This document shows positions 34,350-45,833 of a stretch of 64,000 bases of DNA, piece by piece (position 1 is the stretch's first letter; each line of letters opens with the position of its first letter). The notes below the pieces were generated by a model. The model did no database searches and was not told the origin of the DNA. It worked only from the letters and a program-made list of their open reading frames with translations. A program made the position numbers and the translations under genes. This DNA comes from Biomphalaria glabrata (taxonomy: Eukaryota > Mollusca > Gastropoda > Planorbidae): the NCBI RefSeq assembly GCF_947242115.1, contig NC_074716.1, positions 9,067,501-9,131,500 on the forward strand, written 5' to 3'.

Positions 34350-35030
34350 CTCTGGTTCCACAAGGTTGTTAATGCCGAAAGTGGTAATGGTCTTAAACCC
34401 ATCATTACCTATAAAGTGCTTCAAATGGCATGCATCTCAAATAGCCTCTGACAACCAGTCCAATTCCTGGCCTTCACATGTGGCTCAGTTACTGAGCCTG
34501 GCGAAACCGTCACCACAGACAGGAGAAGGGGCAAAGGCGAGCAACTGGCGCCTAAACCAGTAAGCTTCGGGCTGGAGGGGCTCGTTTGCCTTGGTTGGCT
34601 ACCCATCTAGGAGAAGGAAAACTCTGAATCCAAACCTCCGCTGCCCTGCGGCTATACCCAAACACAGGAAAGGCTTCAGGAGACAACTCTGAGGAAAAAT
34701 CAGGAGCTGGTGACCCTTAGGCAGACTGTGGCACACCGTGCTACAGCCTGGCAGATCCTGCTGCGCTACTGATCCCAAACTGTATTGGATATTCCGTTCC
34801 TTTGGTCACATCAGCTGCGCGGAGAGGGGGAACTGCTGTGTGGGCGACAGCATTCCGACTATAAACAATGCCCAGGCTTTCATCTCACTTAACCTGCGCT
34901 ATCTGTGGACGGGAGTGTCTCTCCAAAATAGGGTTCTACAGCCACATGATGAAGTGTGCTCTGAGATGAACCATAGTCGTTCTACGACTGAAGGAGGCCA
35001 ATGAATGTGTTGCATACACAAAATTTCAAG
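34350..35030 (+). mobile_element. LINE 3' end inserted in the hAT element
   Basis: Positions 34880-35000 contain the C-terminal Cys/His-rich tail (ctgcgctatctgtggacgg, then catgatgaagtgtgctctga) and are the reverse complement of 363-480. Upstream, 34480-34860 has ctggaggggctcgtttgcc and similar LINE tail text. The segment sits between the hAT transposase and the hAT end at 35346, so it probably inserted there later. Its boundaries are approximate. Confidence 0.6.
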
Positions 35031-35269
35031 GACACGGCTAGTTCAAGACAGTAGCTGAATTTATAAAGAATTAAAAATAACTGTCAAGTCTTATCGCTAT
35101 TGAAAAAGAAAGCAACACTTGTGTTCTTTTAATTAAAAATAAATTAATTAATAAGAATATTAGAATACCAATCCTAAAGGTGGAATTCATCAAAGAAAGA
35201 GTGAGTCCAAACTGAAAGAGAATATTGTTTGAACATTTCTAATTTTTTACATTTTTTTTTATATTTTGT

Positions 35270-35346
35270 TCTAATGTTTTGGCAGACCAAATAGGAGCAT
35301 GTTGCAGGCCGGATCTGGCCTGTGGGCCGTAGTTTGGGCATCGCTG
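35270..35346 (-). mobile_element. hAT terminal end
   Basis: On the minus strand the segment reads CAGCGATGCCCAAACTACGG then CCCACAGGCCAGATCCGGCC, a typical hAT terminal region, related to 21853-21897. It points to the same side as the transposase N-terminus at 34232, so it is the likely 5' end of that element. Confidence 0.55.
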
Positions 35347-35353
35347 ATTTAGA

Positions 35354-36016
35354 TCATTACTATAAAGTAGTAAGGAGTATGTATGTCCCGCATAGAAATT
35401 AAAATCGTTTTACCAATCTTGATAAAACGGGGCACAAAAGTTCCTTTGGTAACATATGTATTGTAGCCCTAAAACAAACTTAAGACCCTCAAAAAAAAAA
35501 AGTTGCCCAACTCTATGAAAGTATTACTATTTCATGGATCTAGGCCATGTTTAGATCAAAAGGATCTAGAGATCTAATTTTTAAAACTACACTTTGCACA
35601 GATAGATTTTACTTTGACGCATGAAAATACATAATATCTAGTGTATTGATTTTTAATAAAATTAACCTTCAAATTTGTTATTTTTCAAAAGCATTTTTAC
35701 ATAAATTCGTTCCTTATACTTATATGTCTGCGAATTTAGACATCCTGACGTACTTTATAATCCCACTCATTTAATAAATATCGGGTAAACCCTTTGTAAT
35801 TGTACTTTATATCCTATTCATCTCTCGCCCTTTTCGTTTTTAATAGATATTAAATAGATACAGGTAAACCCACTTTTGCAAAACTACTTTTATTTTCTTG
35901 GCGAAAGAGAAAAACTTGAAATGAACATTAGCAAAGTTTAACATGCATCTAAATCCAATCCACTAGATTAGTAAACACAAACTAAGGCCTGCAGTTCGCA
36001 GGTAATGTCCGGCTAG
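35354..36016 (+). mobile_element. Non-autonomous Helitron, copy 2 (663 bp)
   Basis: The element starts TCATTACTATAAAGTAG after a host A and ends taatgtccggCTAG before a host T. A 3' hairpin CCTGC-AGTTC-GCAGG lies at 35988-36002, 14 bases before the end, as expected for a Helitron terminator. The body matches copy 1 at 28480-29413 but is shorter. Confidence 0.85.
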
Positions 36017-36019
36017 TAA

Positions 36020-36710
36020 TTAATATTTAATTTATAAACAAAGTTAAAAGTGAGTTGTTTTTTTTTAACTAGACAAGAGATCTAAATTAGATCTAGCTAG
36101 ATCTAGATGATGGACATATATATAGGCCCTACCTCTTGCTTGATGATTGACACATACCTAGGCCCAGATCTGTATTTTTATATCTTGGTCTATATAACAA
36201 TACAAATACCCGGTATTGCATATATATATAACATGGACAGTTTGATCATAAATGGAGTCAGTTTGTCAAAAAGTTTGGGAACCACTGCTCTAGATCTATG
36301 TTTTCTTTTTGTTTTGCATGCTTTGGATGTTCCTTCCGATTTTAAAATAATTACATCCTGGCCCTAACGTCACCTTTGACAGTGGCTGATGACTGTATGC
36401 ATGGTTCAAACCTAGGATCATCAAGACCATCAATCGACAGTTCAGAGCGCATGATCAGTGTGATATGTACACTATAGATTTAGATCTAGATTAGATTTCT
36501 ATTTTATCTAGATCTAGAGAGTCCTGTCAAAACTTTTTTTTTTATATACTTAACATTCAATGTATATTGTCAAGTTTATTAAAAATCTTTAGATTTAGAT
36601 CTGATATGCATAGAAATGTTTTCATTTACAATGTTTACAAAAAGAAAATATTTTTCTTTGCAGAATATTTTAATTTTGAATTGGATTAGCTTCTGTATCA
36701 AGTCCATATG
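36020..36710. other. Region upstream of gene 2
   Basis: The stretch holds CTAGATCT-rich patches (36065-36110, 36475-36605) and a minus-strand SINE type B at about 36312-36470 (ggatgttccttccgatttt, ggttcaaacctaggatcat). A hAT-like end aagtttgggaaccactg lies at 36270-36287. A good acceptor (tttttctttgcag) at 36663 suggests a spliced 5' leader for gene 2. Confidence 0.5.
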
Positions 36711-36712
36711 AG

Positions 36713-39700
36713 ATGGCAGATGAAGTTGATTTTATCTTGCCAAGGCCGTTTGTTAGTGAGCATTTTAGTGACAAACTAAATAAATGTAAGTAAATGTTGA
36801 CATACAGTATTTATATAAGATACATTGTTGCTTGATAAAGATATATCCTATAAATATTAGATGTGCTACTTATAGTGCTGTTTCTTAACTTGGACATTTG
36901 TTGCCTCCTTCAAGACCCATTTCCTCAAATTCTTATTTTAAATTTAAAATAAAGTTAACAACACAGACTAAATTTTAATCTTTTAGATTATTAGGCACAC
37001 CTCCACACTGTGTTTCGGGCAGTTAAGTCGAAACGGAGGTAGCACTCAAATAACGAAATAAATAACACCGGCAAAAGGCCAACAATATAAAGGTATTTGA
37101 CGCTGATGAGCGATGTCAAACAAGAAGTTTAAAATGAAATAAAGTAAACTGTTGAATGTCCTGTTATCTAAATATCTACTTCAGAAACTAATGCTGACCT
37201 TACTCTAAAGCTTGCCAAAAGTATTCTATTTTTACTTTCACTACACTTTAAATCCTAGTCTTGTTTTCATTAGTTACGTCACTGTCTCTAAGCAAAACTT
37301 TCCCTTTTTTTTATGAAACAAAAAAACTTTTCGCTCCAGATTCCTAATTGTGTCATAACAGATTGTACTAAACCCGGTTAAAACATCCCTATGAGGGGTA
37401 AATGATTATTTCTTTATTGATCCTTGCAACTTCCTAATGCACTGAAAAGGCACAGTAGCCCTAGGGAAACTTTAACTACATATATATTTATATACCATAC
37501 CATTGTCCTGGGAGGTTTGCAAAAATTATTAAATTTTGTATATTTATTATGTTGCTAGTGTAATATTGTTCTTGCTATTCATAGTCTTTACTTTATGTGA
37601 TAAGAGATATATAATTGACTAGTGCATTCAAAAGTGGTTGTAATGGAAAGTGTTGTTTTACTTTAATTTAAAAAAGAATACAATTTATTTAATTAACCAT
37701 ACATTTACTGTTGCCTTTATGTTTTAATAAACCCTTTTTTTAATCTGAGAAACATTTGTTGTTAACTCATTATAAGTTTTCTAGTTTTACATGAAATCTT
37801 ATTTGATTCAGCAAAGGAAATTATTTTATATTTTCTTATAATGTTTTCAGTTTCAATATCACAGTCGAAGATCTATTCAAGTGTATTAAAACAGTTAAGT
37901 AACATTTTTATTCTTTTTTTTTTAACAGAAAATTGTAAATGTTTCTGTTATTGAAATAATACTTATAGATTAATTTGTTTTTAAACTACCGCACCTAACA
38001 TCTCTTAGAAAGCACACATTTTAAAAGATATTTTCTAACAGCATCATTCATTCATCATTAATCCTGTGTAATCCCAGGGGAGCTTAGGGCGCAACCACAC
38101 CTCTCCACCGAACCCGGTTCTGAGCAGCTTTCTTCATCTGTTCCCATGTCATTCCAGTACCCTTAGCTTCACTGATGACTGCTTAGGGCGCAACCACACC
38201 TCTCCACCGAACCCGGTTCTGAGCAGCTTTCTTCATCTGTTCCCATGTCATTCCAGTACCCTTAGCTTCACTGATGACTGACCGCTTCCAGGTTTGCTTG
38301 GGTCTGCCCACTTTCCTCTTTCCTTGTGGGTTCCAGTCAAGTGCCCGCCTTGCAACATTGGTAGCTGATTTTTGCAGGGTGTGTCCTATCCAGCTCCATT
38401 TTCGTTTTGTGATGTCTTGGGCTATGGCTATGTCTAGTTCTCCCACAAATCGATAGCAGTTATCTTTTCTGGCCACATAATTCCTAATATCCAGCATAGG
38501 CATCTGTTAACAAAGGTCTAGAGCTTTTCCATATTTGTTTTAGTGACTCTCCAAGTTTCTGAACTGTATAGAAGGACAGATTTAATGTTTGTATTATAGA
38601 TTCATATTTTGTTATGTAGAGATAGTGCCCTATATTGCCAGATAGTTTGAAGAGTTGAAAAGGCAGACCTAGCTTTATTGCTCCAAATTAGTATATATCA
38701 TCATCAGCTCCGCTGTGTTTACTAACTCTACTTCCCAGATAAGTGAAGTGGTCTGTATCAAGGATATTCTCTCCCTGTAGCATGATTGGGTTCTCTTGTC
38801 TGTTGTTGATCCTCATAACTTCTGTTTTCTTTTTGTTGATTAGAAGTCCAGTCTTTTTCGCTATTTCTGAGAGTCTGGTGAGTTTTGTCTGAGCATTTTG
38901 TTGTGTATGGGAGAGGAGGCAAATATCATCAGCGAAATCCAGGTCCTCTAAATGTTGCATCAGTGTCCATTGTATGCCGCTTTTGTTATCTAAGACTATC
39001 TGTCTCATGACCCAATCGACCACCAGCAAAAATATCAAGGGCCAAAGCATACATCCCTGTCTTACTCTTGTTTTTACTTGAAAAGGGTTGGTCAGCTTAC
39101 CATTGTGTATTACTTGACATGATGAGTCATCGTAGAACTGTTTAATGATATTGGTGAATTTTGTTGGAATTCCGTAGTGATTCATCAGATTATGTCTCTG
39201 TCAATACTGTCAAAGGCTTTATCAAAATCAAACAAAGGTTGTGTACAGAGGAGATTGCCATTCGATAGATTGTTCTATGATAATATGTAGTGTAGCGTTG
39301 TGGTCAGTGCAGATTTCTCCTTACGGCATATTTCTCCTCTAACAGCATAATTATACAATATTAACATTTTGTTTAGAAGTACCACCCTAATTTGTCAGGG
39401 ACAGTATTAACATCTTAGTTTGCCACTGTAGAAAAAAAAAAGGGGAAGTTTCTGTTGTGCAGTTGTACTATGAAGATTGTCTTCATTATGTTCCAAATAT
39501 GTTTATAAGCTGTTAAGGCTGGCCCTAATGCTTTCTTTTAAGCTGCATGTGCTACTGAATATCTGATTTTTCTATTATCTTCAATGTGCCTAAGATATGT
39601 TTGCAGGTTTTATTTAGCTTTTACAATTATGTTTGCTACTTTATGCACACTGCTGGATAGTAAATGTTTAATCTTGGTTGAATAAATTAACTAAGCAAGT

Positions 39701-41468
39701 TGATACAAAGGTACAATATTATATATGGTTCTTTTGCAAATTTCGTCAAACATTCTTATCTTCATATATAATACAGACGTTACTTCAAAAAAGATGATGA
39801 TTACGTCCTACATATCATGCATCTAATCATGCATGTTAACCAATGACTTAAATTCTGCCAAGTCACTGGTTTTCATGGCTAGCTCAGGCAACCCATTCCA
39901 TGCTCTAATACAGGGGCGGATTGGGGGTCAAAATTGGCCCGGGCATTTCTATAAAATTCGGCCCACAAATTCTCTATCATGTGATGGGCATCCATTTCTA
40001 GGTGTATCGATCCTTAAACATCATTGTTAAGTTTGAAAATGTATCGATATGTATGCATACACTGAAGTCTATATCTTAATAAGAAATATAGCGTCATTTT
40101 AAATCAGCAATTATGTAGGCCCTAAAAAGAAAAAGCCTACTAGTAGCACTGTCTACATTCTACATTTTATTATCGGAAAATGTGTTAGATTAAAAATAGT
40201 ATTACACTGCTTAAAATAGTATTACACTGCTTAAAATAGTATTACACTGCTTAAAATAGTATTACACTGCAATGTCTGTGAAAGATTTTTTTTAAAACTC
40301 GACGCTCAGAGGGCCATTTATAAAAATAATAATAATAACATAATAAGAATATTATAAAACCTTTAACAACTTGATATGTGCCTTAGTGACTTCGAGCAGA
40401 CCATTTCGGTGGCCCTACCGGCCCATTTAGGTACCGGCCCACCGGGCATTTGCCCAAATGCCCATATAGCCAGTCCGCCCCTGCTCTAATAGCACTAGGG
40501 AAGAAGGAGCATTTGTACAAATTTGTCCTGGCATGTATGGAATGAGGAATGTGCCTTTATCTTTGTGTCTTTCTGGGTGTTTTATTAAATTGTGTTTTTA
40601 TATTTGAAGATTATGGTTCAGTGTTTTATGTATCATTGCTACTTTACTTTTGTGTCTTTTATCCTGAAGGCTTTCTAAATTTAGTGACTTTTCTAAAGGT
40701 GTTACTCTAGTTTTTAATCTCACTGCTTGTTTTATGTCTGTTCCAGTTACTTAATGTTTTCTTGAGGGGTCCCATTCTTTATAATAATATAAGATGAAGA
40801 CTTAGAAGTGTGCAATTATCTTAAAAATCTTTTTTTTTTTAAGGTATGTTAGTGTGTAAACAGTTCAAACATTATCAGCTCTTCTTAATAGTGCTCAAAT
40901 AATTAGACAATACTTAAAATGAGATAAATGCTTTAACAAATGTTCTTGATGTTGCAGAAACTACAATGAAGCTGTGGAGCACAGCTCAAAAGAAAAAGAA
41001 GATTTGATGAAGGTCTTAAACAAATTTCAAGAGGCCAATGAACAAGAAGAATGTGAGGAAACTTTGACAGCCATTTTCAACTGTGCTACAAAAAATGTGA
41101 ATTTCAACCCAAGGGAGCAAAAACAGATTGGCACAACAATGAAAACAAAGTTGGAAGACCTCTTTGAATTCCTTTATGAATTAGCTTCCAACTATGATTT
41201 TACTAGGGAACGAGTGAATCTTTTACACATTAGAACTGCCCTTCAAATTATTTTGGATGACTTTAGTAAATATCCAACAGATGTTGAAGGAGAAACGTTA
41301 CAAAGTGCAATAAATGCAATAGTAAGTGATGGTGATGACACTGTATCTGAGCTAGACTCTGCTATAGAGGATTGGAAGAGGTATGTTGTAAGTGAAAGTC
41401 AAGTATTTTCTGTTAAACATTTAAAGAAACCGGAGGCCATACCATGTAGTCACACTTGGTGGCGGTAG
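36713..41468 (+). CDS. Uncharacterised helical protein, three exons, 208 aa (paralogue of gene 3)
   Basis: Exons are 36713-36785, 37851-37893 and 40958-41468, giving 627 nt in one frame (208 codons plus stop). Donors are GTAAGT and GTTAAG; acceptors are atgttttcag and gatgttgcag. The ATG at 36713 has an in-frame stop upstream. The protein starts MADEVDFILPRPFVSEHFSD; the rest is predicted mostly helical and acidic, with IGTTMKTKLEDLFEFLYELA and DDTVSELDSAIEDWKRYVV. About 35-40 percent of positions over some 130 residues match the N-terminal part of the minus-strand gene at 52.4-54.5 kb, judged by eye. The homologous exon begins in the same phase in both genes. I do not recognise the family. 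No signal peptide or membrane segment is seen. AATAAA lies at 41541, 73 bases after the stop. Intron 2 (about 3 kb) carries two LINE copies and a hAT element. Confidence 0.7.
38045..39260 (-). mobile_element. LINE reverse transcriptase remnant in gene 2 intron 2
   Basis: The minus strand at 39185-38688 encodes the palm region: IIKQFYDDSSCQVIHNGKLT, VRQGCMLWPLIFLLVVDWVM, then DLDFADDICLLSHTQQNAQT with FADD as the catalytic motif, and DHFTYLGSRVS. A second part, 38503-38183, has RWSWIGHTLQKSATNVARRA-like text and GKRKVGRPKQTWKRSV. The two parts are in different frames and the 5' half is missing, so the copy is inactive. Confidence 0.85.
38082..38279 (-). repeat. 99-bp tandem duplication in the LINE tail
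   Basis: Positions 38082-38180 and 38181-38279 are almost identical (gcttagggcgcaaccacacc through ttcactgatgactg). The 99-bp length keeps the reading frame of the LINE C-terminus. The identity points to a recent event. Confidence 0.9.
39765..40775 (-). mobile_element. CR1/Jockey-like LINE 3' end, split by a hAT element
   Basis: The 3' tail (ataatacagacgttacttc, then cctacatatcatgcatc) and the C-terminal codons run from 39765 to 39910 and resume at 40484 with ctctaatagcactaggg. They continue through ctttatctttgtgtctttc to about 40770. It is the same LINE as the copies at 11.4 and 27.1 kb and lies on the minus strand. Confidence 0.85.
39911..40483. mobile_element. Non-autonomous hAT element (573 bp) with perfect 8-bp target duplication
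   Basis: The left end CAGGGGCGGATTGG and right end CCAGTCCGCCCCTG are inverted repeats with one mismatch, and a ccgggcattt block is repeated inverted just inside. CTCTAATA occurs on both sides (39903-39910 and 40484-40491), the 8-bp duplication of the hAT superfamily. It carries no transposase. A 20-bp unit (aaaatagtattacactgctt) is repeated four times at about 40194-40272. Confidence 0.92.
40958..41468 (+). CDS. Gene 2 exon 3: conserved helical domain
   Basis: The exon codes residues 40-208, opening NYNEAVEHSSKEKEDLMKVL. It holds the whole region shared with gene 3, including conserved IGT, GETL, DDTVS and the W-x-RY block near the end. The tail (EAIPCSHTWWR) differs from gene 3, where the matching position is spliced to a further long exon. 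Confidence 0.8.
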
Positions 41469-41559
41469 CTATAATACATTTTTTGTACCGCCTTCATGAT
41501 ACTTATAAGATACAATCAAGTACATAGTTATAAGATCAAGAATAAATGTGTACATTTTA

Positions 41560-42095
41560 ATTTGTATTTTGTGAATTCCAGTTAACATAAAATACTTGGG
41601 CTTTAGTTGTTGTATAGTCATAATATTGTGTTCATTTAAAAAAAAAAAGAAGTATAGAGTTATAATTCAAACAATCTCTTGGTGACATTGGGAAAGTGTA
41701 GATATGATCACTAATATAATTATGTAAATTCAAGGTAGAGTTTTTCTCTAATTGTTAACTTTTTTTTTTTTTTTAATGCATAGGTTGTTTTCTTGTTATA
41801 CTTTTTTATTTACACTGGGAATCATTGTGATGGTTACCATATAGCTTTGTGAAACATCTACTTCTGAAATGCAAATTTTTTCATTTTTTTTAAAATTTTA
41901 CTAGGCTTTTATTTATTATTACCCCTTTACCCAACTAGTACTAGAGTTAATGTTTTTATTGAGAGTCAATGTACAAATGAATATAGTGAATATAGTGGTC
42001 ATTGACTAATAAATGTGAACCCACTCTACTGGCAGTAAGACTAATTTTAGATTTTTGTTTTCATATGGAGAGAATAGAAGAAAATAAAATATATA
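41560..42095. other. Gene 2 3' flank, no gene seen
   Basis: AT-rich sequence with poly-T and poly-A runs. No coding text or repeat ends are recognised. Confidence 0.4.
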
Positions 42096-42099
42096 GCCT

Positions 42100-42265
42100 T
42101 TTCTTGCTTGCTCAGAGTGCTTTGGTCCCATCTCATTTGTAGGCCAGTGGGGAAAGGAGTTATCTGGGAGAAGGTTTTTCCGTGCTGCCTTTAGGCGCTC
42201 AGTAAGCACAACTCAGCTTGTGTCGGGTGTCGAACCTCGAACCCCCCTTCATATTTGGCCACGCC
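42100..42265 (-). mobile_element. SINE family D, minus strand
   Basis: The copy shares cagagtgctttggtcc, gtaggccagtgggg, tctgggagaaggttttt and ccgtgctgcc with 19726-19925. It then runs into gtcgaacctcgaacccccc, which read on the minus strand resembles a tRNA-type B box. Confidence 0.5.
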
Positions 42266-42269
42266 AAGT

Positions 42270-43885
42270 TCAGGCGTACTTAGCCTCTGGAAAAGTCAAA
42301 TGTTCATTTAAATTTAATTTTTGGTTGTCACTTTGACTATTGTTGAAATATTTTCTTGTGATATTTCATGGTTGTATATCAAATACTTTACAATGTCATT
42401 TCTGTATGTAATGTTATTTATTTCGATACATTGATTGAAGTCTGACTGGTGCTTATTTCTCTGAAAATGCAATGAAATTATACAATTTTTAATTGCTGGC
42501 ATGGCTGATAAAACTATACATTAACTCTTATTTTTTTAAAGTTGTTCAATACATAACACCATCAACTCATTGAATGTTGAAAGGTGGTTGATGTCTATTA
42601 GAGCAGGTCCATGCAACTTTTATTACTAATTCACAATAAAAATGTTGTGAAGCAATTACTATTTGTCATTTGTTTTTATTCTTCATTGTAGCTTCTAATG
42701 AATACAAAATTGAAAAAAAAAATTATTTTATTACCAATGTAGAGAAAAAAACACACATTTGACATAGAAATGGTACTATGATGTAAAATGAACCAGTAGG
42801 AAATCAACATATTACTTTAAAATTATTAAGCTCAGGAAATACTACTACCACTAGGTAAATATCTCAGGAAACAGTTATTATTTTTTAGAGCTCTGGAAGT
42901 TGTCTAAACGTAGTCAAGCTTTGGTGAATTAACAACATGTAAACTCTGTTAAGCTGAGTTGAATAATTGGCATTAAGTTCTGCAAATAAACATGTAAACT
43001 CTATAAAATATTGTTGACTAGTTAACTTGTAAACTACTGCCAATTCAGATGTTTTGAAGGAGTAAGTGGACATCTTTTTTTCCTGCTTAGCTGAAATGAA
43101 ACTGCAGAGCTATTTTAATTGAGGATCAGAATAAATTTAGATAACATGTTACGGTACCGGTATTAAGAGTTTAGAGAATGGACTGCCCTCCTCACATTTC
43201 AGTAAATAAATTAGGTCCTAAATGTTTTTCAGTAAAATAGTTTTCAATAATTATTATGTAATACAAACACTGTTGGAGTATGATGTACTAATTTATTTTT
43301 GTTAGTGTCTAAAATAGCACATTCAGATATTGAAAATTATTTGTAAATAAGCCAACATACATTTTCAGATGAGAATCTCTCCTAAATTAGGGAAGCCTAG
43401 AGTAGATTCTATTGTATCATAGTCATACCTCACCGTCACTGTTCTGTTGCTTAGGGCATTACATTTGATCTGTCAATCATCTCTCTCCATTTCTGTCGTT
43501 CAACACAATTCGAGTCTCGACTATTGACAGTCTCTTCCATCCCTTTTTTTTTTCTTGTTGCCTTCCAATCGCTTCTCCTTCTTTCTCCTGGTCCTGTTTA
43601 CTGCAGAAAGGTCATTTTGAGTCTTGATGATTTCTTTAATATGGCCTTTCAGTCTTAGCTTGTGTGTTGTTGTTTTTTAAATAAAAGTCATCATGAGGTC
43701 TAATCGCCATTGCGGTCCTCTTTCGCATTACCTCGTGTGTAGTGTGAATAATATACCTACAAATCATTCTTGAACATCTCAATTCATTGATTAGGATCTT
43801 CCTCTTTCTAATGCTGCAGTTAGCCTGGCGTATAAAATCTGTGTTCAACTCTCAACAGATTTAAGGAACAAATGTAGAGTTCATC
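42270..43885. other. Gene-free stretch
   Basis: No gene is recognised. Positions about 43440-43625 (gcttagggcattacatttg, gatctgtcaatcatc, ctctccatttctgtcgttc) resemble the middle of SINE family C. The rest is AT-rich. Confidence 0.4.
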
Positions 43886-43886
43886 C

Positions 43887-44012
43887 AGATAGATCACTTG
43901 ACCATTCTGAGATTAGATCACTTGACCATTCTGGGATTAGATCACTTGACCATTCTGGGATAAGATCACTTGAACATTCTGGGATAAGATCACTTGACCA
44001 TTCTGGGATACC
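43887..44012 (+). repeat. 24-bp minisatellite, five copies
   Basis: The unit gatcacttgaccattctggg plus atta or ataa is repeated five times with single-base differences. Confidence 0.9.
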
Positions 44013-44519
44013 TATTTCGTAGATAAAATGGGATCATTGTTTAGTAAGAATAAATAAAAGTAACATAATTCTATTTATCATGTCTATAACCCCCTCAAAT
44101 TTATTTTTTTTTGTTCTGGGCTTCACTCTTTTGTTGGAGGGAGGGGGTACTTATTACTGGCTTATCCTTTTAGCAGGCTGCAGACAAAGGGTATTTAAAA
44201 TGTTACACAGTGATGATAATAATAATATCAAAAGTGTCTCTATAGCTCCTAACTTTAATGCACATGTTCTTAGCAGCGTAGATTCCATTCCGATCACGTG
44301 CGGTAATTTCTTGCATTGTTGCTTTCACCCTACTCTCAGGTTGGCATTCCTGTGAAATGGGTGAATTATGTAGGCCCAATTCTTTATACACTCCTGCACT
44401 GGGTTAATTAGAATAGCACCTACCATTTTACCGATTTATCGTTCGTTAACGTGGTCACTTCGACTTTATATAGGCCTACTTTTCAGGCTTTCAATATTTT
44501 TTCGTTTTTTTTTTTTGTT

Positions 44520-44770
44520 GTTGTTTTTTAGCGGCCCCCGAAAGGGGAAAAGACGCTATTAGTTTTGTGCGAAATGTCTGTCTGTCCGTCCCGTTTAGAT
44601 CTCGTAAACTAGAAAAGATATTGAAAATCCGACATCACAATATTTTAGACCATTCAAAGTTCTGATGCAACGGCTACTTTTTTTTTTTTCCTGAAAGCGA
44701 AAAATCTAATTTTTAAAATCAGTTATGCAAGCAGTTAAAAAAAAAAAATAAACCTTTTCAAAACAATTAC
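44520..44770 (+). mobile_element. Left end of an inverted-end element family (AGCGGCCCCCG)
   Basis: The segment begins TAGCGGCCCCCGAAAGGGG, then gacgctattagttttgtgc, gtctgtctgtccgtcccg, then actagaaaagatattg and cggctac. The reverse complement of 51180-51390 follows the same order. A third copy without the terminus is at about 60390-60560. No coding sequence belongs to it. Its class is unknown. Confidence 0.6.
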
Positions 44771-44779
44771 ATTATTTAA

Positions 44780-45045
44780 AGACCAGGAGAGGCTCGGTAA
44801 AGCGCTTAGCTTCCGAAACGAGGGTCCCGGGTTCGAATCCTGGTGAAGACTGGGATTTTCAACTTCAGAATCTTTAGGCGCCTCTGAGTCTACCCAGCTC
44901 TAATGGGTACCTGACATTAGTTGGGGAAAAGTAAAGGCGGTTGGTCGTTGTGCTGGCTACATGACACCCTCGTTAACCGTAGGCCACAAAAACAGATGAA
45001 CTTTACATCATCTGCCCTATAGACCACAAGGTCTGAAAGGGTAAC
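44780..45045 (+). mobile_element. SINE type A, fairly complete
   Basis: A tRNA-like head (ggctcggtaaagcgcttagc) has the B box gggttcgaatcctgg. The body follows: gaagactgggattttcaac, tacccagctctaatgggta, aaagtaaaggcggttggtc, gttgtgctggctacatgac. It ends near cctatagaccacaaggtct. It is the best-preserved plus-strand copy here. Confidence 0.85.
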
Positions 45046-45046
45046 T

Positions 45047-45295
45047 AATTAGGCCAGGTTCACATCTAACTTTGCATTCACTTGCACCTATCCTTTGATC
45101 TGCAGCACCATTGGGGCACTACACAAGATCTGTCAACCTTCTTTCTCCATTCTTATCTCTCATTTGTCTTTGATATAATTTCATTCGGATGTTCTTTCTG
45201 AAAATATTGAAGCCTGCCTGGGTGGACCACTTCGGGGGCCGATTTTAAGTTTGTGTTTCCACACAAACTGTCTTTGTAACCTTGTTTTAATATAA
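45047..45295 (+). mobile_element. SINE family C
   Basis: Starts aattaggccaggttcacat; includes cacctatcctttgatctgc, ctacacaagatctgtcaac, tgggtggaccacttcgggg, and ends with a gtttgtgtttccacacaaac hairpin and tctttgtaaccttgttt. A near-complete sister copy lies at 60957-61210. No polymerase III box is obvious. Confidence 0.7.
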
Positions 45296-45371
45296 TGTTC
45301 TGAAATTAGTTATTAATTGAGAGCCTAATTCTGAAATTTGTAATTGTTGAGAGCCAAGTTGTAGTTTCTTA

Positions 45372-45402
<31 letters not shown>

Positions 45403-45590
45403 CTAAAAATCCCAGTTCTGGTAGCCTATCAGCTAGTGAAATCCATCGTCCGACTATAGTAGGCCTACGATATGTTAATGCCGGACTCAATGTGGATTCA
45501 TGATCTTAACTTTTGTCTCTTTCAGTGTGTATTCTTGAGTGCTTAAATTTAGACTTAGGTCCTCCCACATTTTTCGGCTTTCTCCACAGA

Positions 45591-45785
45591 AATCGACCAT
45601 AGGCGACTTCCACAGCCTCTTGCCAACTGGTACCCAGAGATCGACCATAGGCGACTTCCACAGCCTCTTGCCAACTGGTACCCAGAGATCGACCATAGGC
45701 GACTTCCACAGCCTCTTGCCAACTGGTACCCAGAGATCGACCATAGGCGACTTCCACAGCCTCTTGCCAACTGGTACCCAGGGAT
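45591..45785. repeat. 48-bp minisatellite, four copies
   Basis: The unit atcgaccataggcgacttcc then acagcctcttgccaactgg and tacccag is 48 bp, four near-identical copies. The length is a multiple of three, so open frames run through it on several strands (a STIGDFHSLLPTGTQR repeat on the plus strand). They are likely chance. Confidence 0.95.
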
Positions 45786-45833
45786 TTTAGGTCTCCCGAG
45801 AAGATGCGAGATTATTTTATACGTGAACGACCT

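Noticed and set aside
40958-40974. Gene 2 starting at position 40974
   Set aside because: That codon is GTG, and the frame is open back to a good acceptor at 40957. Two upstream exons join in frame and supply an ATG at 36713.
43887-44012. CRISPR-like array
   Set aside because: The 24-bp units are contiguous with no unique spacers, in a eukaryotic setting.
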